The translations under genes and the position numbers were made by a program. A stretch of 64,000 nt of DNA from Nonlabens ulvanivorans (GTDB lineage Bacteria; Bacteroidota; Bacteroidia; Flavobacteriales; Flavobacteriaceae). The notes below the pieces were generated by a model. It did no database searches, was not told where the DNA came from, and worked only from the letters and a program-made list of their open reading frames with translations. The stretch covers positions 434,001-498,000 of the forward strand of contig NZ_JPJI01000026.1 of NCBI RefSeq assembly GCF_000732625.1. The letters run 5' to 3'. Of this stretch, positions 17,670 to 26,390 are shown one piece after another. Within the stretch, counting starts at the first letter, position 1. Every line of letters starts with the position of its first letter.

Positions 17670-18783
17670 CCAATTCTCTAATTAAATCAATGATTTCACT
17701 GACCGCATTTCCATTCCCATAAGGATTTAAAGCTCTAGCCATTTTATCATAATAATCTTTATTATTAATTAATTTACGTACCTCATTAACAATACGCTCT
17801 TTCTTATTTCCAACTAGAACTACTGCTCCGCTTTCTACAGCTTCCTGACGTTCGGTAATGTCTCGCATTACTATAACAGGTTTATTTAGTGAAGGTGCTT
17901 CCTCTTGAATACCACCACTATCTGTAATAATTAAAAAACTACGTTTCATCATCCAAATAAAAAGCTCATAATCTAAAGGTTCTAATAATGTAATATTATC
18001 TAGACCACTTAGTTCTTCATAAACAGGAGTCAGTATTTTAGGGTTTAGATGGACAGGAAAAATAATTTGAAATTCGGGAAAATCATTAGCGATGATTTTC
18101 AAAGCTTTGCATATTTCAAGAATACCTAAACCTTGATTCTCTCTTCTATGGCTCGTTACTAAAATAACTTTTGAATTCTTAATTTCTCTTTTAAATTCTA
18201 ATAATTTTCTAGAAGGAGAATTCTCCACAATTTTCAATCCTAAAAACAAGGCATCTATTACGGTATTACCTGTAACAATAATATTTTTTTTAGGGATTTT
18301 CTCTTCTATCAGCGCCATCTTACAATTTAAAGTTGGTGCAATGTGTAAAGATGCGAGTCTAGATATAATTTGTCGATTTGCTTCCTCTGGAAATGGTGAA
18401 TTAATATTGTAAGTTCGTAATCCAGCCTCAATATGAACAATCTTTTTTTGAAGATAAAACGAACACAATGCCGCAATCATCGCCGTACTTGTATCTCCAT
18501 GAACAAAAACAAAATCTGGATTAAAACTATTAATCACAGATGTGATACCATCCATTAAACGACTAGACAAAGTACTTAGACTTTGATTAGGTTGCATAAC
18601 ATTTAAATCAGTGTCTGGAATCAAATTAAAGAAATCTAAAACCTGATCTAACATTTGCCTGTGTTGTCCAGTTACACATAAATGTGTATCAAACTCATTA
18701 GGTAAATTTAAAAATGTCTTAACGACAGGTGCCATTTTAATAGCCTCAGGTCTGGTCCCAATAACAATTAGTATCTTTTTCAT
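17662..18783 (-). CDS. wecB: UDP-N-acetylglucosamine 2-epimerase, non-hydrolysing
   Basis: A 373-residue full-length WecB/MnaA-type enzyme. It has MKKILIVIGTRPEAIKMAPV at the N-terminus, FVHGDTSTAM, HIEAGLRTYNINSPFPEE and SGGIQEEAPSL. It interconverts UDP-GlcNAc and UDP-ManNAc in the cytoplasm. UDP-ManNAc could feed ManNAc or ManNAcA into the glycan, or ManNAc towards the nonulosonate branch if hydrolysed. The GTRPEAIK start and length fit the non-hydrolysing type, not NeuC. It overlaps the GT2 gene downstream by eight bases and is preceded by a broken copy of that gene's start. Confidence 0.95.
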   Translation of the reverse strand: MKKILIVIGTRPEAIKMAPVVKTFLNLPNEFDTHLCVTGQHRQMLDQVLDFFNLIPDTDLNVMQPNQSLSTLSSRLMDGITSVINSFNPDFVFVHGDTSTAMIAALCSFYLQKKIVHIEAGLRTYNINSPFPEEANRQIISRLASLHIAPTLNCKMALIEEKIPKKNIIVTGNTVIDALFLGLKIVENSPSRKLLEFKREIKNSKVILVTSHRRENQGLGILEICKALKIIANDFPEFQIIFPVHLNPKILTPVYEELSGLDNITLLEPLDYELFIWMMKRSFLIITDSGGIQEEAPSLNKPVIVMRDITERQEAVESGAVVLVGNKKERIVNEVRKLINNKDYYDKMARALNPYGNGNAVSEIIDLIRELDG

Positions 18784-18789
18784 GCTACT

Positions 18790-18846
18790 TTAGTTAATGA
18801 TCTTCAAATCCTTATTATTAGGAATAACGATAGTGAGTTTTTCCAT
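18790..18846 (-). pseudogene. Remnant of a duplicated GT2 gene start (18 codons)
   Basis: An 18-residue reading frame, MEKLTIVIPNNKDLKIIN then a stop, begins directly after the stop codon of the upstream glycosyltransferase. It mirrors the first residues of the GT2 gene at 16599-17669 (MDNILTIVVPNRNRDLKIV). Over 22 aligned bases in the middle, 21 are identical, too good for chance. The two copies flank wecB. It is best read as the leftover of a GT2 gene start, cut by insertion of wecB or by recombination. It may still be translated but is too short for function. Confidence 0.75.
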
Positions 18847-19872
18847 TTATTTTAAATAATGTTCTTTATAGATTCCGGGAACCTTGAATCTATTCATTGC
18901 ATAATTGTAAAACCTTTTTCTGAAAAGAATTTTTTTAAAAAATTCAAATTTTAACCAATAGCTAAATTTCTTTTGAGATAATTTTTTATAAACAGACCAT
19001 TCAACTAAAGATGGCGTGTTACTTTCTAAAGCCTCCAATTCCGTATCCATCCATGATTCCCAGGTGTTACCCAAGTGATAGGCATGGTTTTTAAAACAGG
19101 ATAGTCTATATCCATCGTTTTTAATAGTAGGTAAGTCTAAATAAACACCTTCAGAGTTTCCACTCAATAAAAATTCTGACGGCACTTGTGGTGCAAATAA
19201 CAAAGCTTCTCTTTTATAAGTAGTGCAGAAGTGACTGCAACCTACAATTGCTTGGGATGTTCCGTCAGATATAGTAAGTATGGTGTTTTTTTGCTCATCA
19301 TTAAGATAAGACCATCCTATACTATTAGCAAACTTCTCTAATCCTTCAGGATCACCTGGCGTCTTAAATTTAACTCTACCAGTCCATAAATTTTCCAACC
19401 AAATATTACTCGTAAATTGATTGAAAGTTTTAAAAACAGGCACTGGAGAAACTGCCGTTGCTCGAGGGAAATTTTTAAAAACGGCAGCTACTTCTAGATC
19501 CCAATTTTTTAAAAACATCACATCACCATCTGTTATGGTAACGTAGGGTTCATCGCTAGCACCTATCACTCGACGTAAACTATTTACTTTTCCTAATTGT
19601 TCTGTTTCAAGAAGTAATTCATCAATAAGTCCTTCATTTTGCAGACCGAGTAACTTCTCATGAATGGATGGTGAGCAGCCATTTGCAATAACACTTATAG
19701 GTGTACCAGCGCTAGTAGTTTTTCTTAAACTTAAAACACAGGCTTTAAATATCTTAAAAGAATCTTTATAATAATCTTCTTCATGCGGAATGTATAAAGG
19801 AACGATAACTCTATGTTGCGCTTTATTTCCTTCATACTTTTTATCATGGGTATTACTACGTCCTATGCGCAT
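18847..19872 (-). CDS. GT-A type glycosyltransferase (GT2-like)
   Basis: A 341-residue protein with HRVIVPLYIPHEEDYYKDSF at the start and EPYVTITDGDVMFLKNWD near residue 110, where DGDV is the metal-binding DxD of a GT-A fold. The middle part (CSHFCTTYKREALLF, then the C-terminal NHAYHLGNTW) is not a standard GT2 tail, so the subgroup is uncertain. It lies six bases after the epimerase gene, and its stop abuts the GT2 remnant ATG. Confidence 0.75.
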   Translation of the reverse strand: MRIGRSNTHDKKYEGNKAQHRVIVPLYIPHEEDYYKDSFKIFKACVLSLRKTTSAGTPISVIANGCSPSIHEKLLGLQNEGLIDELLLETEQLGKVNSLRRVIGASDEPYVTITDGDVMFLKNWDLEVAAVFKNFPRATAVSPVPVFKTFNQFTSNIWLENLWTGRVKFKTPGDPEGLEKFANSIGWSYLNDEQKNTILTISDGTSQAIVGCSHFCTTYKREALLFAPQVPSEFLLSGNSEGVYLDLPTIKNDGYRLSCFKNHAYHLGNTWESWMDTELEALESNTPSLVEWSVYKKLSQKKFSYWLKFEFFKKILFRKRFYNYAMNRFKVPGIYKEHYLK

Positions 19873-19878
19873 AAGAGC

Positions 19879-20799
19879 TTATTTTTTAAGATGCTCCATT
19901 AATTTAACGATTCCATTTTCTAGTGTTATTAATTTTCTATTTAAAATAGCTTTCATTTTTGAATTATCAGGCTGTCTGCGCGTCATATCACCTTCTTCTA
20001 GTGCAGGTAAGTGTATGATTTGCGAGTTGCTACCAGTGACTTTCAGAATAACATCTACGAGTTCTTTAATATTATAAACTAAATCACTTCCTATATTGAA
20101 CACCTCGTTTTTTAAGGAATCATCACTAAAAATGCGATAACTAGCCTCAATATTATCATCTATATAACAAAAAGTTCTCGATTGTAATCCATCTCCATAG
20201 ATCGTGATATCTTCATTATGAAGCGCTTGATGAAGTAATTTAGGAATCACAAAATCCTTACTTTGTTGTGGACCATAGGTGTTGAAAAATCTAAAAATAG
20301 TATAGTCTAATCCATATTCCTGATGATAGGATCTAAAATATGCCTCACCTAAATTCTTAACTACTGCATAGGGCAACTTAGAATTTAAAGGTGTTTCATC
20401 TTCAATTTGGGGTAAGCTCACTGGCTCTCCATAAACCTCACTACTCGACGAGTATGCTACTTTTTGCACTCCTGTATTTTTACTTAATCGTAATATATTT
20501 TTAATCCCATCGATATCTTCTAAAACTTTAATAGGATTATCAAGAGTGCGTTGAACTCCTACCATAGCAGCATAATGAAAGACATAATCAAATTTATGAG
20601 ATAACATTACCTCTGCAAGTTCTTCATATATATTAACATCTAATTTTATAAAAGTAAAGTTGTTGTCCTCAGGTAATTTTGAAATACTCCCAGTACTCAA
20701 ATTATCTACACCTACTACTTGATGTCCTTTTTTTAAAAGGTAATGAGCAAGAGCACTTCCTACATTTCCAGCTACTCCGGTGATTAATGTTTTATTCAT
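19879..20799 (-). CDS. NAD-dependent sugar-nucleotide epimerase/dehydratase (SDR)
   Basis: A 306-residue extended SDR enzyme. It has GVAGNVGSALAHYLL as the NAD-binding glycine motif, YSSSSEVYGEP supplying the catalytic Ser, and YAVVK supplying Tyr and Lys. Length and the RFFNTYGPQQ segment fit UDP-glucose/UDP-GlcNAc 4-epimerases (GalE/WbpP-like) or related decarboxylases and dehydratases; sequence alone does not decide. It makes a sugar nucleotide for the locus. A -7-like box lies just before its ATG, so it may start a transcript of its own. Confidence 0.85.
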   Translation of the reverse strand: MNKTLITGVAGNVGSALAHYLLKKGHQVVGVDNLSTGSISKLPEDNNFTFIKLDVNIYEELAEVMLSHKFDYVFHYAAMVGVQRTLDNPIKVLEDIDGIKNILRLSKNTGVQKVAYSSSSEVYGEPVSLPQIEDETPLNSKLPYAVVKNLGEAYFRSYHQEYGLDYTIFRFFNTYGPQQSKDFVIPKLLHQALHNEDITIYGDGLQSRTFCYIDDNIEASYRIFSDDSLKNEVFNIGSDLVYNIKELVDVILKVTGSNSQIIHLPALEEGDMTRRQPDNSKMKAILNRKLITLENGIVKLMEHLKK

Positions 20800-20804
20800 A
20801 TTTA

Positions 20805-20812
20805 CAAATATA
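20805..20812 (-). promoter_or_regulatory. Candidate -7 box for the SDR epimerase gene
   Basis: Minus-strand TATATTTG matches TAnnTTTG and lies six bases before the ATG at 20799, so a transcript would be leaderless. It falls in a 42-base gap, one of the few real gaps in the operon. No -33 TTG at the right distance was found. Confidence 0.35.
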
Positions 20813-20841
20813 CTTTAATATGGTTTTAACCTAATTATAAA

Positions 20842-21702
20842 TCAACTTTGATGACTGGAGAATAGAACCAATCTGTTCAAGAATCCAAGCCTATATTTAA
20901 TTAGCAAAAGGGCAATTTTAAATTTTCTGTGTAACATGGACATAGTACCCCATTTTTTATGAAATTCTATAAGCCCAGCAGTCATTTTAGTATTTTGGAT
21001 TTTCCAAAAATGCTTATTTTCGATGATTTCGGGTGGAATAGTATCAAATAAGTGACCATTTATTTCTTTTAGTTCTTCTAGATTTTCGATCATTTTAACC
21101 TGTTGCTTTTCCCTATGCTCCACAAAGGAATTCAGTACCACAGCATGTCTTATATTAAACTTAAGTAGTTCTAGAACAAAGTCATTATCTGCAAAATAAA
21201 ACTGAAATCTTTCATCAAATTTCTTCAAGCGTTTCATCGATTGATTTTCAATTACAAAACACCATCCTTTAAAAAATTTTTGAATTTCATAACCTTCTAT
21301 AAAACTCAAATTACTTTTATCAAACATCCATAGTTTATCATCCTTAGGATCTACTGGTGAACCAGCATTTAAACCGTTTTTTTCTAAAACGTTTTTAATG
21401 TTTTCAAACCAGTTTTCATGAAAAATCACATCGTTATTGCTGAAACAAACATATTCACCTCTTGCTTTTACAAACCCTTGATTCAATGCTTTGTGAAAGT
21501 TAAAATCTTTAAAGTCATAAGCTATAACAATACCTCGTTTACCAATGATATTTTCTGATTGAAAAAGATCTCCACTTTCAACTACAATGACTTCATAATC
21601 ATTATGTGAAATACTACTGGATAAAGAACTTACCGCATCCACGAGTAGCTCAGCAGAAGCTGAATCTGTAATATTTGATAAAATCACAACCGATAACTGC
21701 AT
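20842..21702 (-). CDS. Glycosyltransferase family 2
   Basis: A 286-residue GT-A enzyme. It starts LSVVILSNITDSASAELLVD, has EYVCFSNNDVIFHENWF as the metal-binding block (NND in place of DxD) and YFADNDFVLELLKFNIRHAV as the acceptor block. The NND variation is seen in O-antigen GT2 enzymes of the WbbL kind, which often transfer rhamnose or other deoxy sugars; this link is weak. It is followed closely by more transferases in the same direction. Confidence 0.8.
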   Translation of the reverse strand: MQLSVVILSNITDSASAELLVDAVSSLSSSISHNDYEVIVVESGDLFQSENIIGKRGIVIAYDFKDFNFHKALNQGFVKARGEYVCFSNNDVIFHENWFENIKNVLEKNGLNAGSPVDPKDDKLWMFDKSNLSFIEGYEIQKFFKGWCFVIENQSMKRLKKFDERFQFYFADNDFVLELLKFNIRHAVVLNSFVEHREKQQVKMIENLEELKEINGHLFDTIPPEIIENKHFWKIQNTKMTAGLIEFHKKWGTMSMLHRKFKIALLLIKYRLGFLNRLVLFSSHQS

Positions 21703-21708
21703 GGATAC

Positions 21709-22518
21709 TTAATTTAAGAGACGCTTTAAGGCATCGGTCATTCTCATTTCGTCAGACCTTAGTTTGAGCCTTCCTTTATCTCCATCTATATAAAGATTAG
21801 GTAAATGGTGAATAAGATTTTCTTCAAAATCAGTAATACAAATTACTTTCTTCATTCCGCCATAGCGATATAAATCTGTATTCACTTTACATTTCACACT
21901 ATAACTACTCGCTCTAGTTACTTGAATTCCTGTGAGTTTTTTGAACTTGATGACGACCTTAGAAACCAATGACGGTTTCTCATCCACTAAAGTTGTAAAA
22001 TCAATAGCCTGACCCAATTTTTCAAGTTGATCCTTCGTAATTATAAAAGTAGCCTGATGCAAATTTGAAAAATGAGCAAAGAGTTTGCCTCCATGTTCTT
22101 CGACAGAATTAAAATCCCAGTCAAAATCTAAATGATACGCAGGATAATAGCGCCCTAAATCATTAAATTCATACTGAATCAATCCAGCGATGCGATTTTT
22201 AGGCAAGATATTAGAATACTTGATATGATTATCTAAGTGATGCTCTTTAAATAAGTGATCATTTTCTCCATAAAGAAACAATTCATAATCATTTCTATAT
22301 TTCCAAATGACAGATCTACAGGTTAATGGTAATAGCTGATAATCTTCTAATTTTACAACATTCACCTCATCTATTCCTTCTATATCGAGCGGTATGTTAG
22401 ATTGTACCACGATATATACTTCATACTTCTTAAAGCTTTTTAGTTCCTCAACAACCTCTTTTAAGTAAGACAACTGCTCTTCACCAAAATTTACTAAGAC
22501 ACTCAATACCTTCATCAT
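21709..22518 (-). CDS. Unassigned protein of the polysaccharide locus, possible GT-A fold
   Basis: A 269-residue protein I do not recognise. It starts MMKVLSVLVNFGEEQLSYLK and has YELFLYGENDHLFKEHHLD near residue 85, which could be a degenerate metal-binding ENDH site of a GT-A enzyme, and YPAYHLDFDWDFNS near 130. No signal peptide or membrane helix. It overlaps the GT2 gene upstream by four bases, so it is made together with transferases. A glycosyltransferase is likely from context; no family can be named. Confidence 0.6.
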   Translation of the reverse strand: MMKVLSVLVNFGEEQLSYLKEVVEELKSFKKYEVYIVVQSNIPLDIEGIDEVNVVKLEDYQLLPLTCRSVIWKYRNDYELFLYGENDHLFKEHHLDNHIKYSNILPKNRIAGLIQYEFNDLGRYYPAYHLDFDWDFNSVEEHGGKLFAHFSNLHQATFIITKDQLEKLGQAIDFTTLVDEKPSLVSKVVIKFKKLTGIQVTRASSYSVKCKVNTDLYRYGGMKKVICITDFEENLIHHLPNLYIDGDKGRLKLRSDEMRMTDALKRLLN

Positions 22519-23483
22519 GATTGTAATTTCTTAAAATCTAACAACTTTAATAAATTTTCACCTTTCTTAAAAAAGAAAAAACTGAATATACTTAATATTC
22601 CTACTATCAAAAACCTAGAGGAATAAAAATACTTCAGATTATAAAAATATAAATCTAGAGCTTCACTTATCCATCCAAATCTTTGCTTCTTCTTAAACTC
22701 GTCCTTGAAATATTTCTGAAAGTACAATTTAAGTCGATCCGTAAAAATTTCATGAAATTCACTGTAATATAATTTTCTTGCTAGCACATAACTAGATTCT
22801 CTTATTCTCAACTTATGGTCTGCATAAGAAATAGAATCTTCATGCATTCTAGAATGATAAAGCAAAGAATCTGCAAATGCATGAACAGGACTATGTAATA
22901 GTGCTCTAGATATAAAATCCCATTCTTGAGCCGCTTGAAGCTTTATATTAAAACTCATACCATGTAAACTCAAGAAGGCTTTACTCCACATCACAGAACC
23001 GGTTAAGATGGTTAATTGTCTAGTGACGTAGTTTTCCCATAATTCTTTATGATAGCAAGGTTTTTCCCGAGTAAAATAGTGGTCATTTTTCTCAAAAAAA
23101 TCCATTTTACATACACTGAAATCAGCGTTACTATTTACTATATTATGTAATTGTTTTTCTAGATAAGTAGAAACCATCAAATCGTCACTATCAAAAAAGA
23201 CAAGGTAATCACCACTAGATTTAGCCATCCCAATATTTCTACAAACGTTTGCCCCTTTCTCTTCAAGCTCTGGACGTTTTAATAAAACAAACCTTTGATC
23301 TTTTTCTATAAAAGATTTTATCACTTCTATTGTTTGATCTGTACTACCATCATCTACAAGAATACATTCCCAATTTAGGTAGGTTTGATTCTTAATACTA
23401 TGTAAGGTTTCAACGATAAGCGCTTCCCTATTAAAAACAGGGATGATAATACTCACTAAATATGTGGTGTTCTGATTTCTCAT
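22515..23483 (-). CDS. Glycosyltransferase family 2 (tandem paralogue 1)
   Basis: A 322-residue GT-A enzyme: VSIIIPVFNREALIVETLHS, ECILVDDGSTDQTIEV and YLVFFDSDDLMVSTYLEKQL. It is a close relative of the gene immediately upstream (23480-24439). They share the same order of motifs and the same WECxxVDDGSTD and FFDSDD signatures, as expected from tandem duplication. A hydrophobic patch near residues 290-310 (FLIVGILSIFSFFFFKKG) may anchor it to the membrane. Confidence 0.87.
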   Translation of the reverse strand: MRNQNTTYLVSIIIPVFNREALIVETLHSIKNQTYLNWECILVDDGSTDQTIEVIKSFIEKDQRFVLLKRPELEEKGANVCRNIGMAKSSGDYLVFFDSDDLMVSTYLEKQLHNIVNSNADFSVCKMDFFEKNDHYFTREKPCYHKELWENYVTRQLTILTGSVMWSKAFLSLHGMSFNIKLQAAQEWDFISRALLHSPVHAFADSLLYHSRMHEDSISYADHKLRIRESSYVLARKLYYSEFHEIFTDRLKLYFQKYFKDEFKKKQRFGWISEALDLYFYNLKYFYSSRFLIVGILSIFSFFFFKKGENLLKLLDFKKLQS

Positions 23484-24439
23484 AGCTCATCCCTTACAAG
23501 GCCGTTTAAAAGATTCTTTTTTAATGAAAATCCCTTATTCAACTTGATAAAAATAAAGAGGTATGCACAATATTGTATTGCAAATAAAAACCCTTTTATG
23601 CTTATTAACTTAGCAATCATAAAACTAAACTCATTGGTAACATGAGAGTTGACAAGGTAATTTTCTGCCATTTGGAGAATAATACTATCTAAAGATTCCT
23701 GATTCACTTCACTTTCACTTAACTCTACATAAGTTTCTTTGAACAGTTCAGATTTCTGTTTTACTAATTTCTTTGAATCTTTATTTAATTTAGAACGTAT
23801 AGATGAATCATGCATCCTTCTCAGTGTTGTGATTTTATCTAAAACTACCGCTTTGCAGGTCTTCAACGTTAATTTTGAAAACAAATTAAACTCTTGGCCT
23901 GATTTAAGATTCTCATTAAACCTTAAGTTTTCAAAGAGAAAAGACTTCCCTAAAAAATCGGGAGTAAGCCAGTTGATATGTTGACTCACATAATTATAGT
24001 TTGTTATTCCAAAAGAATCAAATCGATAATACTTGTCATAACTCACGATAATATCTGAAACATTTGGGTGTTGAAAGCCATGAGTTTTAGATATTACATA
24101 GTCGTAATCTCCACTCTCCAGTAATGCCAACTTATCTTCTAACATAGAAGGAATCATAATATCATCACTATCAAAAAACTGTATGTAGTCGCCAGTGGCA
24201 TGACTTAAACCCATATTTCTACAAGATGGCGCTCCCTTTTGCACCTCTTGAGGCCTTTGAATGAATTGAAACCTCTTATCTGTTGCTATAAAATTTTGAA
24301 TGGCATTTTGACTACCATCAGTACTACCATCATCAACTATGACGCATTCCCAGTTTTGATAAGACTGTTGAGTAATAGAACCCAATGTATCTTTCACTAG
24401 ATCCACTCTATTAAAAACAGGTATGATTATACTGATCAT
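23480..24439 (-). CDS. Glycosyltransferase family 2 (tandem paralogue 2)
   Basis: A 319-residue GT-A enzyme: MISIIIPVFNRVDLVKDTLG, ECVIVDDGSTDGSQNA and YIQFFDSDDIMIPSMLEDKL. It is the partner of the tandem pair with 22515-23483, overlapping it by four bases. The C-terminal 150 residues have diverged more than the catalytic half, as when a duplicate changes acceptor. A hydrophobic segment lies near residues 280-300. Confidence 0.87.
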   Translation of the reverse strand: MISIIIPVFNRVDLVKDTLGSITQQSYQNWECVIVDDGSTDGSQNAIQNFIATDKRFQFIQRPQEVQKGAPSCRNMGLSHATGDYIQFFDSDDIMIPSMLEDKLALLESGDYDYVISKTHGFQHPNVSDIIVSYDKYYRFDSFGITNYNYVSQHINWLTPDFLGKSFLFENLRFNENLKSGQEFNLFSKLTLKTCKAVVLDKITTLRRMHDSSIRSKLNKDSKKLVKQKSELFKETYVELSESEVNQESLDSIILQMAENYLVNSHVTNEFSFMIAKLISIKGFLFAIQYCAYLFIFIKLNKGFSLKKNLLNGLVRDEL

Positions 24440-24442
24440 TAT

Positions 24443-25336
24443 TTATTTTCTTAGAATAGAATTATTTAATGTTCCCAGTGAGATTATTGAAGGCCTCAAA
24501 AAGTCAATGATGAAATTTTGAAAGTAATAATCCTTTTTAAAAAACCATTTCTTAAAACAACGAGGCAACTCTTTAAAGATTGATATTACAAACACTTTTA
24601 TCAAATCAAATATATTCTTATCATTTGTCTTTAATACGGCGCTATCTCGATACTCTGTATAAATTCTTTTTAAATGCCATCCTAAAGCAAGCTTAGAAGA
24701 ATGAACAATATGATCCATTTTCAATTCTGGATCAAAACCTATGACAAAACCTTTTTCTCTTATGCGATACTGCAATTCACTTTCTTCACCATATCTCATG
24801 ACAGTTCCTGTCATTCCATAGTCCAATTTAAACCCGTCTAAAAGCTCGAGGAGATCACGTTTTACATTAAAAATACCACCAGAAAGCGTATTCTTTTCAA
24901 TAACACCTATATCATCTCGTATCAATTTTTTAGTTCCAAAATCATTAGAGATCCACCGTGGCTTTTCATCTTCGTAATACCCATAATACATTCCTCCAAA
25001 GCAATCAAAATCATAGTTCTCTATTACATAAATCAATCGCTTTAGATAATTATCATGCGGTATTCCATCATCATCGAGATAAGCGATCCATGTGGCACTG
25101 GACTGTTGCCATGCTGTGTTACGCGCAACTGACAATCCTTGCTTTTCTTCAAAAATATATTTGAGAAAAGAATATTCTTTTTGTAAACTTTCAACTAAAC
25201 CTTTAGTAGTGTCTTTTGAATTATTATCAATAACAACCACCTCAACATCATCTCGATTTACCTGCGGTAATAAAGCATCCAGGCACTTTTTTAAAAGCTT
25301 CACACGGCTATAGGTACAGATGGCAATGGTTAGCAT
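24443..25336 (-). CDS. Glycosyltransferase family 2
   Basis: A 297-residue GT-A enzyme. It shows LTIAICTYSRVKLLKKCLDA, VVVIDNNSKDTTKGL, GLSVARN (typical of the WcaA-like group) and WIAYLDDDGIPHDNYL as the DxD block. YGEESELQYRIREKGF is the acceptor motif. A three-base gap separates it from the next transferase downstream, and it overlaps the one upstream by seven bases. Confidence 0.87.
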   Translation of the reverse strand: MLTIAICTYSRVKLLKKCLDALLPQVNRDDVEVVVIDNNSKDTTKGLVESLQKEYSFLKYIFEEKQGLSVARNTAWQQSSATWIAYLDDDGIPHDNYLKRLIYVIENYDFDCFGGMYYGYYEDEKPRWISNDFGTKKLIRDDIGVIEKNTLSGGIFNVKRDLLELLDGFKLDYGMTGTVMRYGEESELQYRIREKGFVIGFDPELKMDHIVHSSKLALGWHLKRIYTEYRDSAVLKTNDKNIFDLIKVFVISIFKELPRCFKKWFFKKDYYFQNFIIDFLRPSIISLGTLNNSILRK

Positions 25337-26367
25337 ATTCGAAGCGGGTTATTTAAATAACTCCTAACAAGTCTCTTAAAATTATAATTATTCTTTAACA
25401 ACAAAGTCTCAGGCCAGTAAAAAGAGCAGTATAACAGTGCACATAGACTAATTTCAATACGACCACTGAAGATGTTTTTTTTAATTTTTTCAATCAAAAC
25501 TTTGGTGCAACTAGTTTTTGTTAACCCTATTACTTTTTCAAACTCACTAATTTCTTCAATGGCTAAATTCAAAAATTTAATTACTTTATAACCACTCAGT
25601 TTTGATGATTTACGATCAGTCAAATGTAAATTAACCAATAAATCCACCGTGGTTTCTGAAAACATATTATTATTTAAATTACCATAAGACATTGTCAAAG
25701 CTTTGGAATACTGTTGAAACTTTGTCGTGTTTCTGTTAATATTTTCAGTTAAACTTGATTCGTGTTTTCTAAAAAAATAAAGTTGTTCATTACAATGTGA
25801 AAATTTAAAGTTTAAACTTGCTCTGAGCCAAAAGTCATAATCTTCTACCAGAAACAAATTCTCATCATAACCGTTTAGAGATTTGAAAACTTCTCGTTTA
25901 TAAAGGAATGAGGCCTGTATAGGATTTCCTAATAAAAGATTATCTAAGCTGGATAATTTTCTGGTTCCAGTAATTACTTCTTCCTTATCAATAATTTGAA
26001 AGTCAGAATAAACAATATCAGAACGTGTAGAGTTTAAATGATAGCGCATTCTTTCGAGAAAATTAATGTCAAAAATATTATCATGAGATATCCATGTCAT
26101 CAATTCACCTTTTGCCATCTGATGGCCTACATTCAAACTCTTTGGTAGTTTTTGGTTTGTTTTATTATTTACAATAAGTATTCGTGGATCTTTTTTAGAG
26201 TACTCTTCAATTAATTCAAGTGTAGAATCTGTAGAACAATCGTTAACTACTATCAATTCCCAGTTTTCGTAAGATTGTTTTATACAACTCTCAATACATT
26301 CACGAACGTACTTTTGACCATTATATACAGGAAGAATTATTGATATTAAATTGTTTAGATGCCTCAT
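25330..26367 (-). CDS. Glycosyltransferase family 2
   Basis: A 345-residue GT-A enzyme: ISIILPVYNGQKYVRECIES, ELIVVNDCSTDSTLELIEEY and LMTWISHDNIFDINFLERM, where SHDN replaces the usual DxD. LVEDYDFWLRASLNFKF is the acceptor block. This pattern matches the chondroitin- and heparosan-type or hyaluronan-like GT2 proteins of capsule loci only loosely. It follows the GT4 gene by 23 bases. Confidence 0.85.
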   Translation of the reverse strand: MRHLNNLISIILPVYNGQKYVRECIESCIKQSYENWELIVVNDCSTDSTLELIEEYSKKDPRILIVNNKTNQKLPKSLNVGHQMAKGELMTWISHDNIFDINFLERMRYHLNSTRSDIVYSDFQIIDKEEVITGTRKLSSLDNLLLGNPIQASFLYKREVFKSLNGYDENLFLVEDYDFWLRASLNFKFSHCNEQLYFFRKHESSLTENINRNTTKFQQYSKALTMSYGNLNNNMFSETTVDLLVNLHLTDRKSSKLSGYKVIKFLNLAIEEISEFEKVIGLTKTSCTKVLIEKIKKNIFSGRIEISLCALLYCSFYWPETLLLKNNYNFKRLVRSYLNNPLRIC

Positions 26368-26390
26368 TAACTAGTTACAGTTTGCCTTAA

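Noticed and set aside
17662-18783. wecB considered as the hydrolysing NeuC-type epimerase
   Set aside because: The GTRPEAIK start, the HIEAGLRTYN block and SGGIQEEAP fit the non-hydrolysing WecB group.
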